This document shows positions 26,118 to 34,684 of a stretch of 64,000 nucleotides of DNA, piece by piece (positions within the stretch are counted from its first letter, which is position 1; every line of letters starts with the position of its first letter). Origin of the DNA: Streptomyces musisoli (lineage in GTDB: Bacteria; Actinomycetota; Actinomycetes; Streptomycetales; Streptomycetaceae). Under the pieces are notes generated by a model that saw nothing but the letters and a program-made list of their open reading frames with translations, was not told the origin of the DNA and did not search any database. The DNA lies in NCBI RefSeq assembly GCF_016741855.1, contig NZ_JAERRH010000008.1, forward strand, positions 186,001-250,000. The letters are read 5' to 3'. The position numbers and the translations under genes are program-made.

Positions 26118-27025
26118 GATTGCTGCATCTCCTCGGCTACGTAACTGCGAAGCCAGGCCCGGAAGTCAGGACCCAGGTCTTCACGTTCGCACGCGAGTCT
26201 GACAATGGCACGCAGATAGTCGCCACGGTCTCCGGTGTCATAACGGCGGCCCTTGAAGACGACGCCGTGCACGGGGCCGCCGACCTTCTCGTCCTGCGCG
26301 AGCTGCTGGAGGGCGTCGGTGAGCTGGATCTCGCCGCCGCGGCCCGGCTCGGTGGTGCGCAGGACACCGAAGATGTGCGGGTCGAGGACATAACGGCCGA
26401 TGATCGCGTAGTTGGACGGGGCGTCCGCCGCGTCCGGCTTCTCGACCAGTCCGGTCACCTTCACCACGTCACCGTCGGCGGTGGCCTCCACCGCCGCGCA
26501 GCCGTAGAGGTGGATCTGCTCGGGCGTGACCTCCATGAGGGCGACCACGCTGCCGCCGTGCTGCTCCTGCACCTCGATCATGCGCCGCAGCAGCGGGTCC
26601 CGCGGATCGATCAGGTCGTCTCCGAGAAGAACGGCGAACGGCTCGTGGCCGACGTGCGGAGCGGCGCACAGCACGGCATGACCGAGTCCCCTGGGGTCGC
26701 CCTGGCGCACGTAGTGCATGGTGGCCAGGTCGCTCGACTGCTGCACTTTCGCGAGCCGGGCGGCGTCACCCTTCTTCTGGAGCGCCGATTCCAGCTCGTA
26801 ATTGCGGTCGAAATGGTCCTCGAGCGGCCGCTTGTTGCGCCCGGTGATCATAAGGACGTCATCGAGCCCCGCAGACACGGCCTCCTCGACCACGTACTGG
26901 ATCGCCGGCTTGTCGACGACGGGCAGCATCTCCTTGGGAGTGGCCTTCGTCGCCGGCAGGAACCGGGTGCCGAGACCGGCTGCGGGAATGACAGCCTTGC
27001 TGATCCTGGGGTGGGACTGAGTCAT
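26114..27025 (-). CDS. galU: UTP-glucose-1-phosphate uridylyltransferase
   Basis: 303 residues. Nucleotidyltransferase motif AAGLGTRFLPATKATPKEMLP, VLLGDDLID, VEKPD and GEIQLTDALQQL are diagnostic of GalU. It makes UDP-glucose for cell-wall glycopolymers and trehalose. ATG 27025 is chosen over the GTG at 27037 from the family N-terminus (TQSHPRISKAVIPAAG). It is the first gene of the minus-strand cluster and coupled to glp, divergent from the cyclo-ligase gene. Confidence 0.95.
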   Translation of the reverse strand: MTQSHPRISKAVIPAAGLGTRFLPATKATPKEMLPVVDKPAIQYVVEEAVSAGLDDVLMITGRNKRPLEDHFDRNYELESALQKKGDAARLAKVQQSSDLATMHYVRQGDPRGLGHAVLCAAPHVGHEPFAVLLGDDLIDPRDPLLRRMIEVQEQHGGSVVALMEVTPEQIHLYGCAAVEATADGDVVKVTGLVEKPDAADAPSNYAIIGRYVLDPHIFGVLRTTEPGRGGEIQLTDALQQLAQDEKVGGPVHGVVFKGRRYDTGDRGDYLRAIVRLACEREDLGPDFRAWLRSYVAEEMQQS

Positions 27026-27105
27026 GCCCGCCACCATATCCGGTGCCTTTGCTGCATTTCTGTGGCTCCGGATGGTTGACCCTCATATGACCTGCATTAA
27101 GAAGG

Positions 27106-27741
27106 GTGCGAGAACGACCAGTGGAACACGTCGGACGTTCAGGCGAGCCTGACAAGCGCATGTTGCGACAACAGCTCCTCGGGGTGAGGGGCAGGTGGAC
27201 GGCGGATGACGTCCGCGAAGCGGGCCGTGCGCTGGCGGAACGCGCCTTGGAGCTGCCCGAGCTGGCGCATGGGCGCACGGTGGCGGCGTACGTCTCGGTG
27301 GGAAGCGAACCGGGCACGCTCGCGCTGCTGGAGGCGCTGCGCGCGCGGGGCGTGCGCGTCCTGCTGCCCGCCCTCCTGCCCGACAACGATCTGGACTGGG
27401 GCGAGTACACCGGCCCGGACTCCCTCGCGAAGGTCGAACACCCCAGAAAAATGGCGCTTTTCGAACCCTCCGGCACGCGCCTCGGCCCGGACGCCGTGAC
27501 GGCCGCGGACGTCGTCCTGCTGCCCGGACTCGCGGTGGACGCGCGCGGGATGCGCCTGGGCCGCGGGGGCGGGTCCTACGACCGTGTGCTGGCCCGGCTG
27601 GAGCGCGCGGGCGCGCATCCCCGGCTCGTGGTGCTGCTGTACGACAGCGAGGTCGTCGCGCGCGTACCGGCGGAGGCGCACGACAAGCCGGTGCACGCGG
27701 TGGTGACACCCTCCGCCGTGCGCCGCTTCCCCGGGGCCTGA
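27106..27741 (+). CDS. 5-formyltetrahydrofolate cyclo-ligase
   Basis: 211 residues. KRMLRQQLLGVRGRW at the N-terminus, YVSVGSEPGTLALLEALRARG, LLPGLAVDARGMRLGRGGGSYDRVL (ATP/phosphate motif) and the HD-type C-terminus. It converts 5-formyl-THF to 5,10-methenyl-THF. Start uncertain: GTG 27106 or GTG 27121. Divergent from galU with an 80-bp promoter space; the fthC-galU-glp order is widespread in actinobacteria. Confidence 0.92.
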   Translation: MRERPVEHVGRSGEPDKRMLRQQLLGVRGRWTADDVREAGRALAERALELPELAHGRTVAAYVSVGSEPGTLALLEALRARGVRVLLPALLPDNDLDWGEYTGPDSLAKVEHPRKMALFEPSGTRLGPDAVTAADVVLLPGLAVDARGMRLGRGGGSYDRVLARLERAGAHPRLVVLLYDSEVVARVPAEAHDKPVHAVVTPSAVRRFPGA

Positions 27742-27788
27742 CCGGGAGCCCCGCACCCTTCGTCGTCCCGGCTCGCGCCCCCGCATGC

Positions 27789-27824
27789 GAAACGGCCCTC
27801 CACGCGCGCGTGGAGGGCCGTTTC
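27789..27824. terminator. Strong bidirectional terminator
   Basis: A 36-bp perfect palindrome with 16-bp arms (GAAACGGCCCTCCACG, loop CGCG, complement), between the convergent cyclo-ligase and penicillin acylase genes. Confidence 0.92.
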
Positions 27825-27872
27825 AGTGGTGGGCCGTCCGGAGTCCCGGGCCGCCGGAGGTGCCGGGAAGGA

Positions 27873-30713
27873 TCAGGGCTCGAGGACGAGGGTGTCGCTC
27901 GTGCTCCCGTCCACCGCCTTGCCCGAGAACGACCAGGGCAGCAGCTCGCCGTTGGCCCACTTGCCCGTCTGGTCCGTGTAGTGCGCGTTGAACGCGTGCC
28001 CGGAGGCGCCGGACAGGTTGATCCACTTGGACTTGTCGAGGTCGGCGAGGTTGACGACCATCCGCATCGACGGAACCCAGACGACGTTGTAGCCGCCGGC
28101 GGCGTTCCAGCCGCTCGCGTTCACCGTCGCCTCGCCGCCGCTGAGCTTCCAGGGGCCGCGGTTCAGGATGTACTGGAGGACCTTGGGGCCCTCGGTGCCG
28201 AGCGTCTGGTTCTTCAGGAACAGCCGGTGCAGCCGGCCCCAGCTCCAGGTGTCGATGTCCTTGCCGAGCTTGGCGGTCAGCTCCCAGCGGGCGTCGATCA
28301 TGGACCGGGCGAAGAGCTGGTCGCGGTTGTTCGCGGCGGGACGGGTGCCCGACCTCGGGGTCTTCCACCAGTCGCTGTCGGGCTTGTCCATCAGGGTGCG
28401 CACGACCTCGAACCAGCGGTCGCCACCGTCCGGCTGCGCCTGGTCGGCGTCGCGCTGGCCGCACTCGCGCACCTTGGTGTCGTCGTCCACCGGGCCGGTG
28501 CTGTCGATCTTGTCGACCCACAGGCACTGCCCCGTGACGCGCACCTCCTTGGGCAGCTTGTTGCCGAAGGCGAGCTTGACGATGTTGCGCCACACGGCGT
28601 TGAAGTACGCGGCTGCCGCGGAGTCGGCGTCCTGGGTGTAGTCCCAGCCCTCCAGCAGCTTCTGCGCCTGGCGGACTTCCGGGTCGTCGAGGTTGATCTT
28701 CAGCAGCTTGGGCACCAGGAGCTTGGCGATCTCGCTGCTGTTGTCCAGCTGCATCTGCCGCATGTCGTCGGTCGAGATCTTGCCGCCGCCCTTGATCTTG
28801 GACTCGATCAGGTCGGTGATGCGCTGGCTGCGGGTGCCGTAGCCCCAGTCGGTGGTGAGCGTGTACGGGTACTCGGCCTGGTCGACCACGGCCTGGTTGG
28901 CGGTGACGATGTAGCCGCGGTCGGGGTCGTACTCGTAGGGCAGCTCGTCCTTCTTGATGAAGCCCGTCCAGCGGTACTTCGACTCCCAGCCAGGCGCCGG
29001 GAGCGCGCCGGCGTCCTTGGCGGAGCGCGTGGGGATCTTGCCGGGCAGCGTGTAGCCGATGTGGTTGTCCGTGCTGGCGTAGATCAGGTTCTGCGACGGC
29101 ACGTCGAACAGGGCCGCCGCCGCGCGGAAGTCGTTCCAGCCGCCGGCCTTGTCGAGGGCGAACACGGCGTCCATGGAGGTGCCCGGGTCGAGCGCGGTCC
29201 ACCTCAGGGCGATGCCGTAGCCGTCACCGCGGTCGGGCGCGGCGGAGTTCACGGAGGCCTTCCTGCCGACCTGGACGAGTTCGTCGTCCCGGTCGGACAG
29301 CAGCGGCATCCCGTCCTGGGTCTGGCGCACGACGATCGTCTTGGCCTTGCCGCCGGCGACCTGGATGGTCTCCTCACGGGTCTTGAAGGGCTTGATCTTG
29401 CCGTCGTACAGGTAGCCGTTCGCGCTGACCTTCTCCAGGTAGAGGTCGGTGACGTCGACGCCGGAGTTGGTCATTCCCCAGGCGATCCTGGCGTTGTGGC
29501 CGATGATCACACCGGGCATACCGGCAAAGGTGTAGCCGGTGACGTCGTACTGGCACTTGCTCGAGACGGTCCGGCAGTGCAGGCCCATCTGGTACCAGAC
29601 GGACGGCAGGGACGCCGACAGGTGCGGGTCGTTGGCGAGCAGCGGCTTGCCGGTGATGGTGTTCTTCCCGGCGACCACCCAGGAGTTGGAGCCGATGCCC
29701 TGGCCGTTCACGCCGACGGCCGTGGGGAGGCCGTCCAGGACCTTGTAGAGGCCGCCGAGCTGGCTCGTGAGACCCGGGTTCGTCCCGGTCGTCGTCGAGG
29801 CGCCGGTCGTGCCCGTCGTGCCCTGGGAGGAGCCCGTGGTGCCGCCCGTCGTTCCCTGGGTGGTATTGGCGCCACCGGCCGTGCTCTGGGTGGAGCCGGC
29901 GCCGGCGCCCTGCTGGAAGACCTTGGTCAGCTCGTCGTACCGGCCGTCCTGCACGATCGGCTTGTTGCGGCTGTAGGGGTACGCCGGGTACAGGTCCTGG
30001 ATCTGCTGCGGGCCGAGCCGGCTCGTCATCAGGGCGCGGTCGATCTCGTCCTGCATGTTGCCGCGCAGGTCCCAGGCCATCGCCTTCAGCCATGAGACGG
30101 AGTCGACCGGGGTCCACTCGCCCGGCTTGTAGTCGTTGGAGAAGCCCAGGGCCGCGTACTCCAGGGAGATGTCCTTGCCTTCCTTGCCCTGGAGGTAGGC
30201 ATTGACTCCCTTGGCGTAGGCCTGGAGGTACTTCTTCGTGGAGTCCGACAGCTTGGAGTCGTACTCCTGCTGGGCGATCCGGTCCCAGCCGAGGGTGCGC
30301 AGGAACTCGTCGTTCTCGACCTGGCTCTTGCCGAACATCTCCGACAGGCGCCCGGCGGTCATGTGCCGGCGCACGTCCATCTCGTAGAACCGGTCCTGCG
30401 CCTGGACGTAGCCCTGCGCCATGAACAGGTCCTCGTCCGACGACGCGTAGATCTGCGGAATGCCGTAGCCGTCCCGCTTGACGTCGACCGGTCCGGACAG
30501 GCCGTCGAGCTTGATGGAACCGGTGGTCTGCGGGAAGGAGGCGCGGACCGTGCTGATCGACCAGTACGCCCCGTAGGCGATGCCGCCGATGATGGCGAGG
30601 ACCAGTACAAGCACGATCAGTCGGGCTTTGCGCCCCTTTTTCCTGCCGGACTTGACGGACGTGGCACCCGTGGTGGCGGTGTCACCCGTTGTGGCGGTGG
30701 TGTTGGGGGGCAT
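27873..30713 (-). CDS. Penicillin-acylase-family Ntn hydrolase
   Basis: 946 residues. A Thr-rich cytosolic N-terminus and one membrane helix (ARLIVLVLVLAIIGGIAYGAYW) anchor it outside. The acylase A chain starts LSGPVDVKRDGYGIPQIYASSDEDLFMAQGY. The self-cleavage site is at Ser342 in GIGSNSWVVAGKNTITGKPLLANDPHL, the new N-terminus of the B chain. A Gly/Thr-rich linker (about residues 264-315) lies in the spacer just before that serine. The family cleaves amides, including beta-lactams and acyl-homoserine lactones. ATG 30713 is preferred; codons to 30833 lack family likeness. Confidence 0.92.
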   Translation of the reverse strand: MPPNTTATTGDTATTGATSVKSGRKKGRKARLIVLVLVLAIIGGIAYGAYWSISTVRASFPQTTGSIKLDGLSGPVDVKRDGYGIPQIYASSDEDLFMAQGYVQAQDRFYEMDVRRHMTAGRLSEMFGKSQVENDEFLRTLGWDRIAQQEYDSKLSDSTKKYLQAYAKGVNAYLQGKEGKDISLEYAALGFSNDYKPGEWTPVDSVSWLKAMAWDLRGNMQDEIDRALMTSRLGPQQIQDLYPAYPYSRNKPIVQDGRYDELTKVFQQGAGAGSTQSTAGGANTTQGTTGGTTGSSQGTTGTTGASTTTGTNPGLTSQLGGLYKVLDGLPTAVGVNGQGIGSNSWVVAGKNTITGKPLLANDPHLSASLPSVWYQMGLHCRTVSSKCQYDVTGYTFAGMPGVIIGHNARIAWGMTNSGVDVTDLYLEKVSANGYLYDGKIKPFKTREETIQVAGGKAKTIVVRQTQDGMPLLSDRDDELVQVGRKASVNSAAPDRGDGYGIALRWTALDPGTSMDAVFALDKAGGWNDFRAAAALFDVPSQNLIYASTDNHIGYTLPGKIPTRSAKDAGALPAPGWESKYRWTGFIKKDELPYEYDPDRGYIVTANQAVVDQAEYPYTLTTDWGYGTRSQRITDLIESKIKGGGKISTDDMRQMQLDNSSEIAKLLVPKLLKINLDDPEVRQAQKLLEGWDYTQDADSAAAAYFNAVWRNIVKLAFGNKLPKEVRVTGQCLWVDKIDSTGPVDDDTKVRECGQRDADQAQPDGGDRWFEVVRTLMDKPDSDWWKTPRSGTRPAANNRDQLFARSMIDARWELTAKLGKDIDTWSWGRLHRLFLKNQTLGTEGPKVLQYILNRGPWKLSGGEATVNASGWNAAGGYNVVWVPSMRMVVNLADLDKSKWINLSGASGHAFNAHYTDQTGKWANGELLPWSFSGKAVDGSTSDTLVLEP

Positions 30714-30851
30714 CGCTGTCCTTGCTGTCCTAACGCGAGCGGCAGGTCGGGCTGTGACTTTGAATGAGCGCTGGAGCAACCATAGGCGCAGGGCCCTCTC
30801 CCGCTTGACGCGGAGTCGGGAACCAGCGCGCACGAGCGTTCGATCTTGCCC

Positions 30852-30880
30852 TGACGAACGTCAAGAAAGCGTCAAGAGTT
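30852..30880. promoter_or_regulatory. Palindrome and 11-bp-spaced direct repeats before nhaP
   Basis: TGACGAACGTCA (30852-30863) overlaps CGTCAAGA direct repeats at 30859-30866 and 30870-30877 (11-bp step). Spacing of one helical turn is typical of OmpR/PhoP-type response-regulator boxes. The divergent space 30714-30937 holds no gene. Confidence 0.4.
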
Positions 30881-30937
30881 AGGTAAGGTAACGAAGTAAC
30901 CGGAGATCCCCGGCTCAGACCCGAGGAGGAACGCCCG

Positions 30938-32443
30938 CTGACTGTTCACCACCTCAACCAGCTGCTGCTCATCTGCTCCGTCGTCCTGCTCGTCGCCGTC
31001 GCGGCCGTCCGGATCTCCTCGCGCAGCGGGCTCCCCAGCCTGCTCGTGTACCTGGGGATCGGCATCCTCATGGGCCAGGACGGCGTCGGGGACATCCAGT
31101 TCAACAGCGCCGAAGTGACCCAGGTCATGGGATACGCGGCCCTGGTCGTGATCCTCGCCGAGGGCGGCCTGGGCACGAAGTGGAAGGAGATCCGGCCGGT
31201 CCTGGCGTCCGCCGCGGTGCTCGCCACGGTGGGCGTCGCCATCAGCGTGGGCGTCACCGCCGCGGGCGCGCACTATCTGGTCGGGCTGGAATGGCGGCAG
31301 GCGCTCATCATCGGCGCGGTGGTGTCCTCGACGGACGCGGCGGCGGTCTTCTCGGTGCTCCGCAAGGTCCCGCTCCCCGCGCGCGTGACGGGCACGCTGG
31401 AGGCGGAATCCGGCTTCAACGACGCCCCCGTGGTCATCCTGGTCGTCGCCTTCTCCACGGCCGGCCCGGTGGAGCACTGGTACGTCCTGCTGGGCGAGAT
31501 CCTCCTGGAGCTGGCCATCGGTGCGGCCATGGGACTCGCGGTCGGCTGGTTCGGCTCCTGGGGGCTCAAGCACGTGGCGCTGCCCGCGTCCGGCCTCTAC
31601 CCGATCGCCGTGCTCGCGATCGCCGTCACCGCCTACGCCGCCGGCTCCCTGGCGCACGGCAGCGGCTTCCTGGCCGTCTACCTGGCCTCGATGGTGCTCG
31701 GCAACGCCCGGCTCCCCCACTGGCCCGCCACCCGCGGCTTCGCCGAGGGGCTCGGCTGGATCGCGCAGATCGGCATGTTCGTCGTGCTCGGCCTCCTGGT
31801 CACCCCGCACGAGCTGGGCGACGACGTCTGGCCCGCCCTGGTCATCGGGCTGGCGCTGACCATGGTGGCCCGGCCGCTGAGCGTGGTGCTCAGCCTGGCG
31901 CCGTTCCGGGTGCCCTGGCAGGAGCAGACCCTCATGTCGTGGGCCGGGCTGCGCGGCGCCGTGCCCATCATCCTGGCGACCATCCCCATGGTGAACGGCG
32001 TCGCCGGCAGCCGCCGCATCTTCAACATCGTCTTCGTCCTGGTCGTCGTCTACACCCTCGTCCAGGGGCCGACCCTGCCCTGGCTGGCGCGCACCCTGCG
32101 GCTGGGCGAGAAGGGCGAGGCCTCGGACCTCGGCATCGAGTCGGCACCCCTGGAGCGGCTGCGCGGCCACCTGCTGTCCGTCTCCATCCCCGAGGGCTCA
32201 CGGATGCACGGCGTGGAGGTCAGCGAGCTGCGGCTGCCGCCCGGTGCGGCCGTCACCCTGGTCGTCCGCGAGAACGAATCGTTCGTGCCCCTGCCCTCGA
32301 CGGTGCTGCGGCGCGGCGACGAGCTGCTGGTCGTCGCCACCGATCCGGTGCGCGACGCGGCCGAACGCCGGCTGCGCGCGGTGGCCCACGGCGGCAAGCT
32401 GGCGGGCTGGCTCGGCACGAACGGGGCGGGCGGCGGGCGCTGA
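30938..32443 (+). CDS. K+/H+ or Na+/H+ antiporter (NhaP/CvrA type), CTG start
   Basis: 501 residues: about 12 membrane helices of the CPA1 family (LLVYLGIGILMGQDGVGDIQF; VSSTDAAAVFSVLRKVPLP; LEAESGFNDAPVVILV with the conserved ND pair; WAGLRGAVPIILATIP), then a C-terminal TrkA_C regulatory domain (LRLPPGAAVTLVVRENESFVPLPSTVLRRGDELLVVA). The family N-terminus (TVHHLNQLLLICSVVLLVAVAAVRISSRSGLPSL) is encoded upstream of the first GTG (31046). The only initiator behind AGGAGGA is CTG at 30938, and an in-frame stop lies at 30884. Confidence 0.9.
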   Translation: MTVHHLNQLLLICSVVLLVAVAAVRISSRSGLPSLLVYLGIGILMGQDGVGDIQFNSAEVTQVMGYAALVVILAEGGLGTKWKEIRPVLASAAVLATVGVAISVGVTAAGAHYLVGLEWRQALIIGAVVSSTDAAAVFSVLRKVPLPARVTGTLEAESGFNDAPVVILVVAFSTAGPVEHWYVLLGEILLELAIGAAMGLAVGWFGSWGLKHVALPASGLYPIAVLAIAVTAYAAGSLAHGSGFLAVYLASMVLGNARLPHWPATRGFAEGLGWIAQIGMFVVLGLLVTPHELGDDVWPALVIGLALTMVARPLSVVLSLAPFRVPWQEQTLMSWAGLRGAVPIILATIPMVNGVAGSRRIFNIVFVLVVVYTLVQGPTLPWLARTLRLGEKGEASDLGIESAPLERLRGHLLSVSIPEGSRMHGVEVSELRLPPGAAVTLVVRENESFVPLPSTVLRRGDELLVVATDPVRDAAERRLRAVAHGGKLAGWLGTNGAGGGR

Positions 32444-32483
32444 GACCGGGTGGCCGGGGGCGGGACCGTGCGCGCGGGCGGGG

Positions 32484-32627
32484 CCGGACGTCGCGGGGAC
32501 GGGGCCGGGCCGGACGTCGCGGGGACGGGGCCGGGCCGGGCATCGCGGGGGTGTGGGTCGGCGAGGGGTGCGCGGGGGCGTGGCCGGCCGGGCATCGCGG
32601 GGGCGTGTCTCGGCGAGGGGTGCGCGA
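32484..32627. repeat. Nested 26-bp and 52-bp direct repeats
   Basis: CCGGACGTCGCGGGGACGGG... occurs in two exact 26-bp copies (32484-32509, 32510-32535). A longer unit starting CCGGGCATCGCGGGGG recurs at 32536 and 32588. They lie between nhaP and the MFS gene. The rest of 32444-32912 holds a CTCTGC-N5-GCAGAG hairpin (32769-32785) and no gene. Confidence 0.75.
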
Positions 32628-32912
32628 GCTGGGAACGTACGCGTTACATGGGCATTTCGCACGATTCACACCCGGGCCAATCACAGGCGAACAGGCCGGG
32701 CGGTGCTCATTTTCACAGGTGCACAAGCTCTTGGCCCCTGTAGTATCAAGGCACCCTGATCGAACCAACTCTGCCTGATGCAGAGCTGGCGCGACCGTAT
32801 GGCGGCCGGAACGCCCTCTGTAGCGACCGGTATCTACCGCAGTTCTGCGCAAGAGGACAGCTCTCGGCGCCCCCGCACGGGCGCGCTACCAGGTGGAAGA
32901 AAGGCACGGGCC

Positions 32913-34208
32913 GTGGCGTCCACGGTCACCACCGAGTCGGCGGAGAACCCGTCGGCATCGACCCGCCCGGGATACGGACAGCTGCTGCGCACCCGCGGCG
33001 CCTGGACGTTCCTGCTCCCCGGCTTCGCGGCGCGCCAGCCGTTCGCGATGCTCACCATCTCGATCGTGCTGCTCGTCCAGCACACCACCGGCTCGTACGG
33101 CGCCGCGGGCGCCGCCGCGGCCGCCACCGGCGTCTCCATGGCGCTGTTCGCCCCGTACAGCGGCCGCCTCGCCGACCGCTACGGCCAGCGCGCCGTGCTG
33201 ATCCCCGGCGTCCTGGTGCACACGGTCTCCGGCCTGTCCCTGACCGCGCTCGCGCTGGCGCACGCGCCCCTGTGGGCGCTGTTCCTGGCGGCCGTCCCGA
33301 CCGGCGCCTCGGTGCCGCAGGTCGGCCCGATGGTGCGTGCGCGCTGGGGCGTGAAGCTCCAGGGCTCGCCCCTGATGACCACCGCTGCGGCGTTCGAGTC
33401 GGTCACGGACGAGCTGACCTTCGTCTTCGGTCCGCTGCTGGCGACCGCGCTGTGCACCACCGTGACGCCGGCCGCGGGCCTGGTCACGGAGGGCGCGCTG
33501 ACCCTCGTGGGCGGTCTGCTGTTCGCCGCGCAGAAGAGCACGCAGCCGCCGGTCGGTCCCGGCAGCGGGCACGCGCGCGTGGAGCACACCTCGGCCCTGC
33601 GGGTCCCGGGCGTGCGCGTGCTCGTCGTGACCTTCCTGGGCATCGGTTCGGTCTTCGGCGGCATGCAGGTCTCGCTCGCGGCCTTCACGGAGTCGATCGG
33701 CGAGCCCGGCCTGAACGGCGTCCTGTACGGCGTCTTCGCCGCCGGGAACATGCTGTCCGGCATCGCCTGCGGTGCCATCGCCTGGAAGGTGGCCCCGCAG
33801 AAGCGCCTGGTCGTCGGCTACGCGGCACTCGCCCTGGTGGCGTCCGCCCTGTGGACGGCCCACTCGGTGCTGCTGCTCGCGGCTCTCGGCCTGCTGGTCG
33901 GCATGTGCATCGCGCCGTCGCTGATCACGGGTTACACGCTGGTCGAGGGCCTGGTCCCGGCCGGCGCCCGCACCGAGGCCTTCACCTGGCTGACCGGCGC
34001 GGTCGCGCTCGGCCAGGCCGCCGCCGTCACGGTCTCCGGGCAGCTGGAGGACCGGCTGTGGGACGGCGCCGGGTTCCTGGTGCCGATGGCCGGCACCGTG
34101 CTCGCGCTGGTGACCCTGGTGGCACTGCGATCGCGGCTCGTGGCGCAGCAGCGGAACCGCACGGTCGCGCGTGGCGTCGGTCACCGCGTCCCGGTGACGG
34201 TGGACTGA
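32913..34208 (+). CDS. MFS transporter
   Basis: 431 residues with 12 predicted helices. The MFS loop motif is visible in APYSGRLADRYGQRAVLIPG. The N-terminus (STVTTESAENPSAS...) is hydrophilic and precedes the first helix LRTRGAWTFLLPGFAARQPFAMLTISIVLLV. GTG 32913 is chosen because an AAAGG site precedes it; a longer frame back to 32778 is Arg/Ser-rich and unlike the family. Substrate unknown. Confidence 0.85.
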   Translation: MASTVTTESAENPSASTRPGYGQLLRTRGAWTFLLPGFAARQPFAMLTISIVLLVQHTTGSYGAAGAAAAATGVSMALFAPYSGRLADRYGQRAVLIPGVLVHTVSGLSLTALALAHAPLWALFLAAVPTGASVPQVGPMVRARWGVKLQGSPLMTTAAAFESVTDELTFVFGPLLATALCTTVTPAAGLVTEGALTLVGGLLFAAQKSTQPPVGPGSGHARVEHTSALRVPGVRVLVVTFLGIGSVFGGMQVSLAAFTESIGEPGLNGVLYGVFAAGNMLSGIACGAIAWKVAPQKRLVVGYAALALVASALWTAHSVLLLAALGLLVGMCIAPSLITGYTLVEGLVPAGARTEAFTWLTGAVALGQAAAVTVSGQLEDRLWDGAGFLVPMAGTVLALVTLVALRSRLVAQQRNRTVARGVGHRVPVTVD

Positions 34209-34238
34209 TCCCCGGGAATACGTCACTATGGACCATCG

Positions 34239-34265
34239 TTAGCACTCATTGAGTGAGAGTGCCAG
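34239..34265. promoter_or_regulatory. CIRCE-like HrcA operator before fmdB
   Basis: TTAGCACTC (34239-34247), a nine-base spacer, then GAGTGCCAG (34257-34265). The CIRCE consensus is TTAGCACTC-N9-GAGTGCTAA: the left arm is exact and the right arm matches 7 of 9. It lies in a low-GC patch immediately before the fmdB ribosome binding site. Confidence 0.65.
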
Positions 34266-34275
34266 GAGGAAGACA

Positions 34276-34584
34276 GTGCCGACCTACCAGTACCAGTGCA
34301 CCGAGTGCGGCGAGGGCCTTGAGGCGGTGCAGAAGTTCACCGACGACGCCCTGACCGAATGCCCGAGCTGCCAGGGCCGCCTGAAGAAGGTGTTCTCCGC
34401 GGTCGGCATCGTCTTCAAGGGCTCGGGGTTCTACCGCAACGATTCCCGCGGTTCCACGTCGAGCAGCACCCCGGCGTCGAAGCCGGCCGGCTCCTCGTCC
34501 GACTCGAAGGCGTCCTCGACGACGTCCTCGTCCTCGACGAGCTCCGCCAGCAGCAGCGCCACCAGCAGCAGCTCCGCCGCCTGA
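34276..34584 (+). CDS. FmdB-family zinc-ribbon protein
   Basis: 102 residues. The N-terminal zinc ribbon PTYQYQCTECGEGLEAVQKF... LTECPSCQGRLKKVFSAVGIVFKGSGFYRND has two CxxC pairs. The last ~45 residues are almost only Ser/Thr/Ala (SSSTPASKPAGSSSDSK...) and must be disordered. GTG 34276 follows AGGAGGA. The family is linked loosely to regulation; no activity is established. Expression is probably stress-responsive, given the CIRCE-like site. Confidence 0.9.
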   Translation: MPTYQYQCTECGEGLEAVQKFTDDALTECPSCQGRLKKVFSAVGIVFKGSGFYRNDSRGSTSSSTPASKPAGSSSDSKASSTTSSSSTSSASSSATSSSSAA

Positions 34585-34598
34585 GAACTCTCACCCGG

Positions 34599-34624
34599 AC
34601 CCTGCCGTCGTACGACGGCAGGGT
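34599..34624. terminator. Terminator after fmdB
   Basis: A perfect 26-bp palindrome with half ACCCTGCCGTCGT, 14 bases after the fmdB stop. Confidence 0.85.
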
Positions 34625-34684
34625 CTTCGGCGTTCTCCCGCACCGGCTCCCGCAGCGGTTTCGCGGCCCGCTAGTGTGCTGGTC

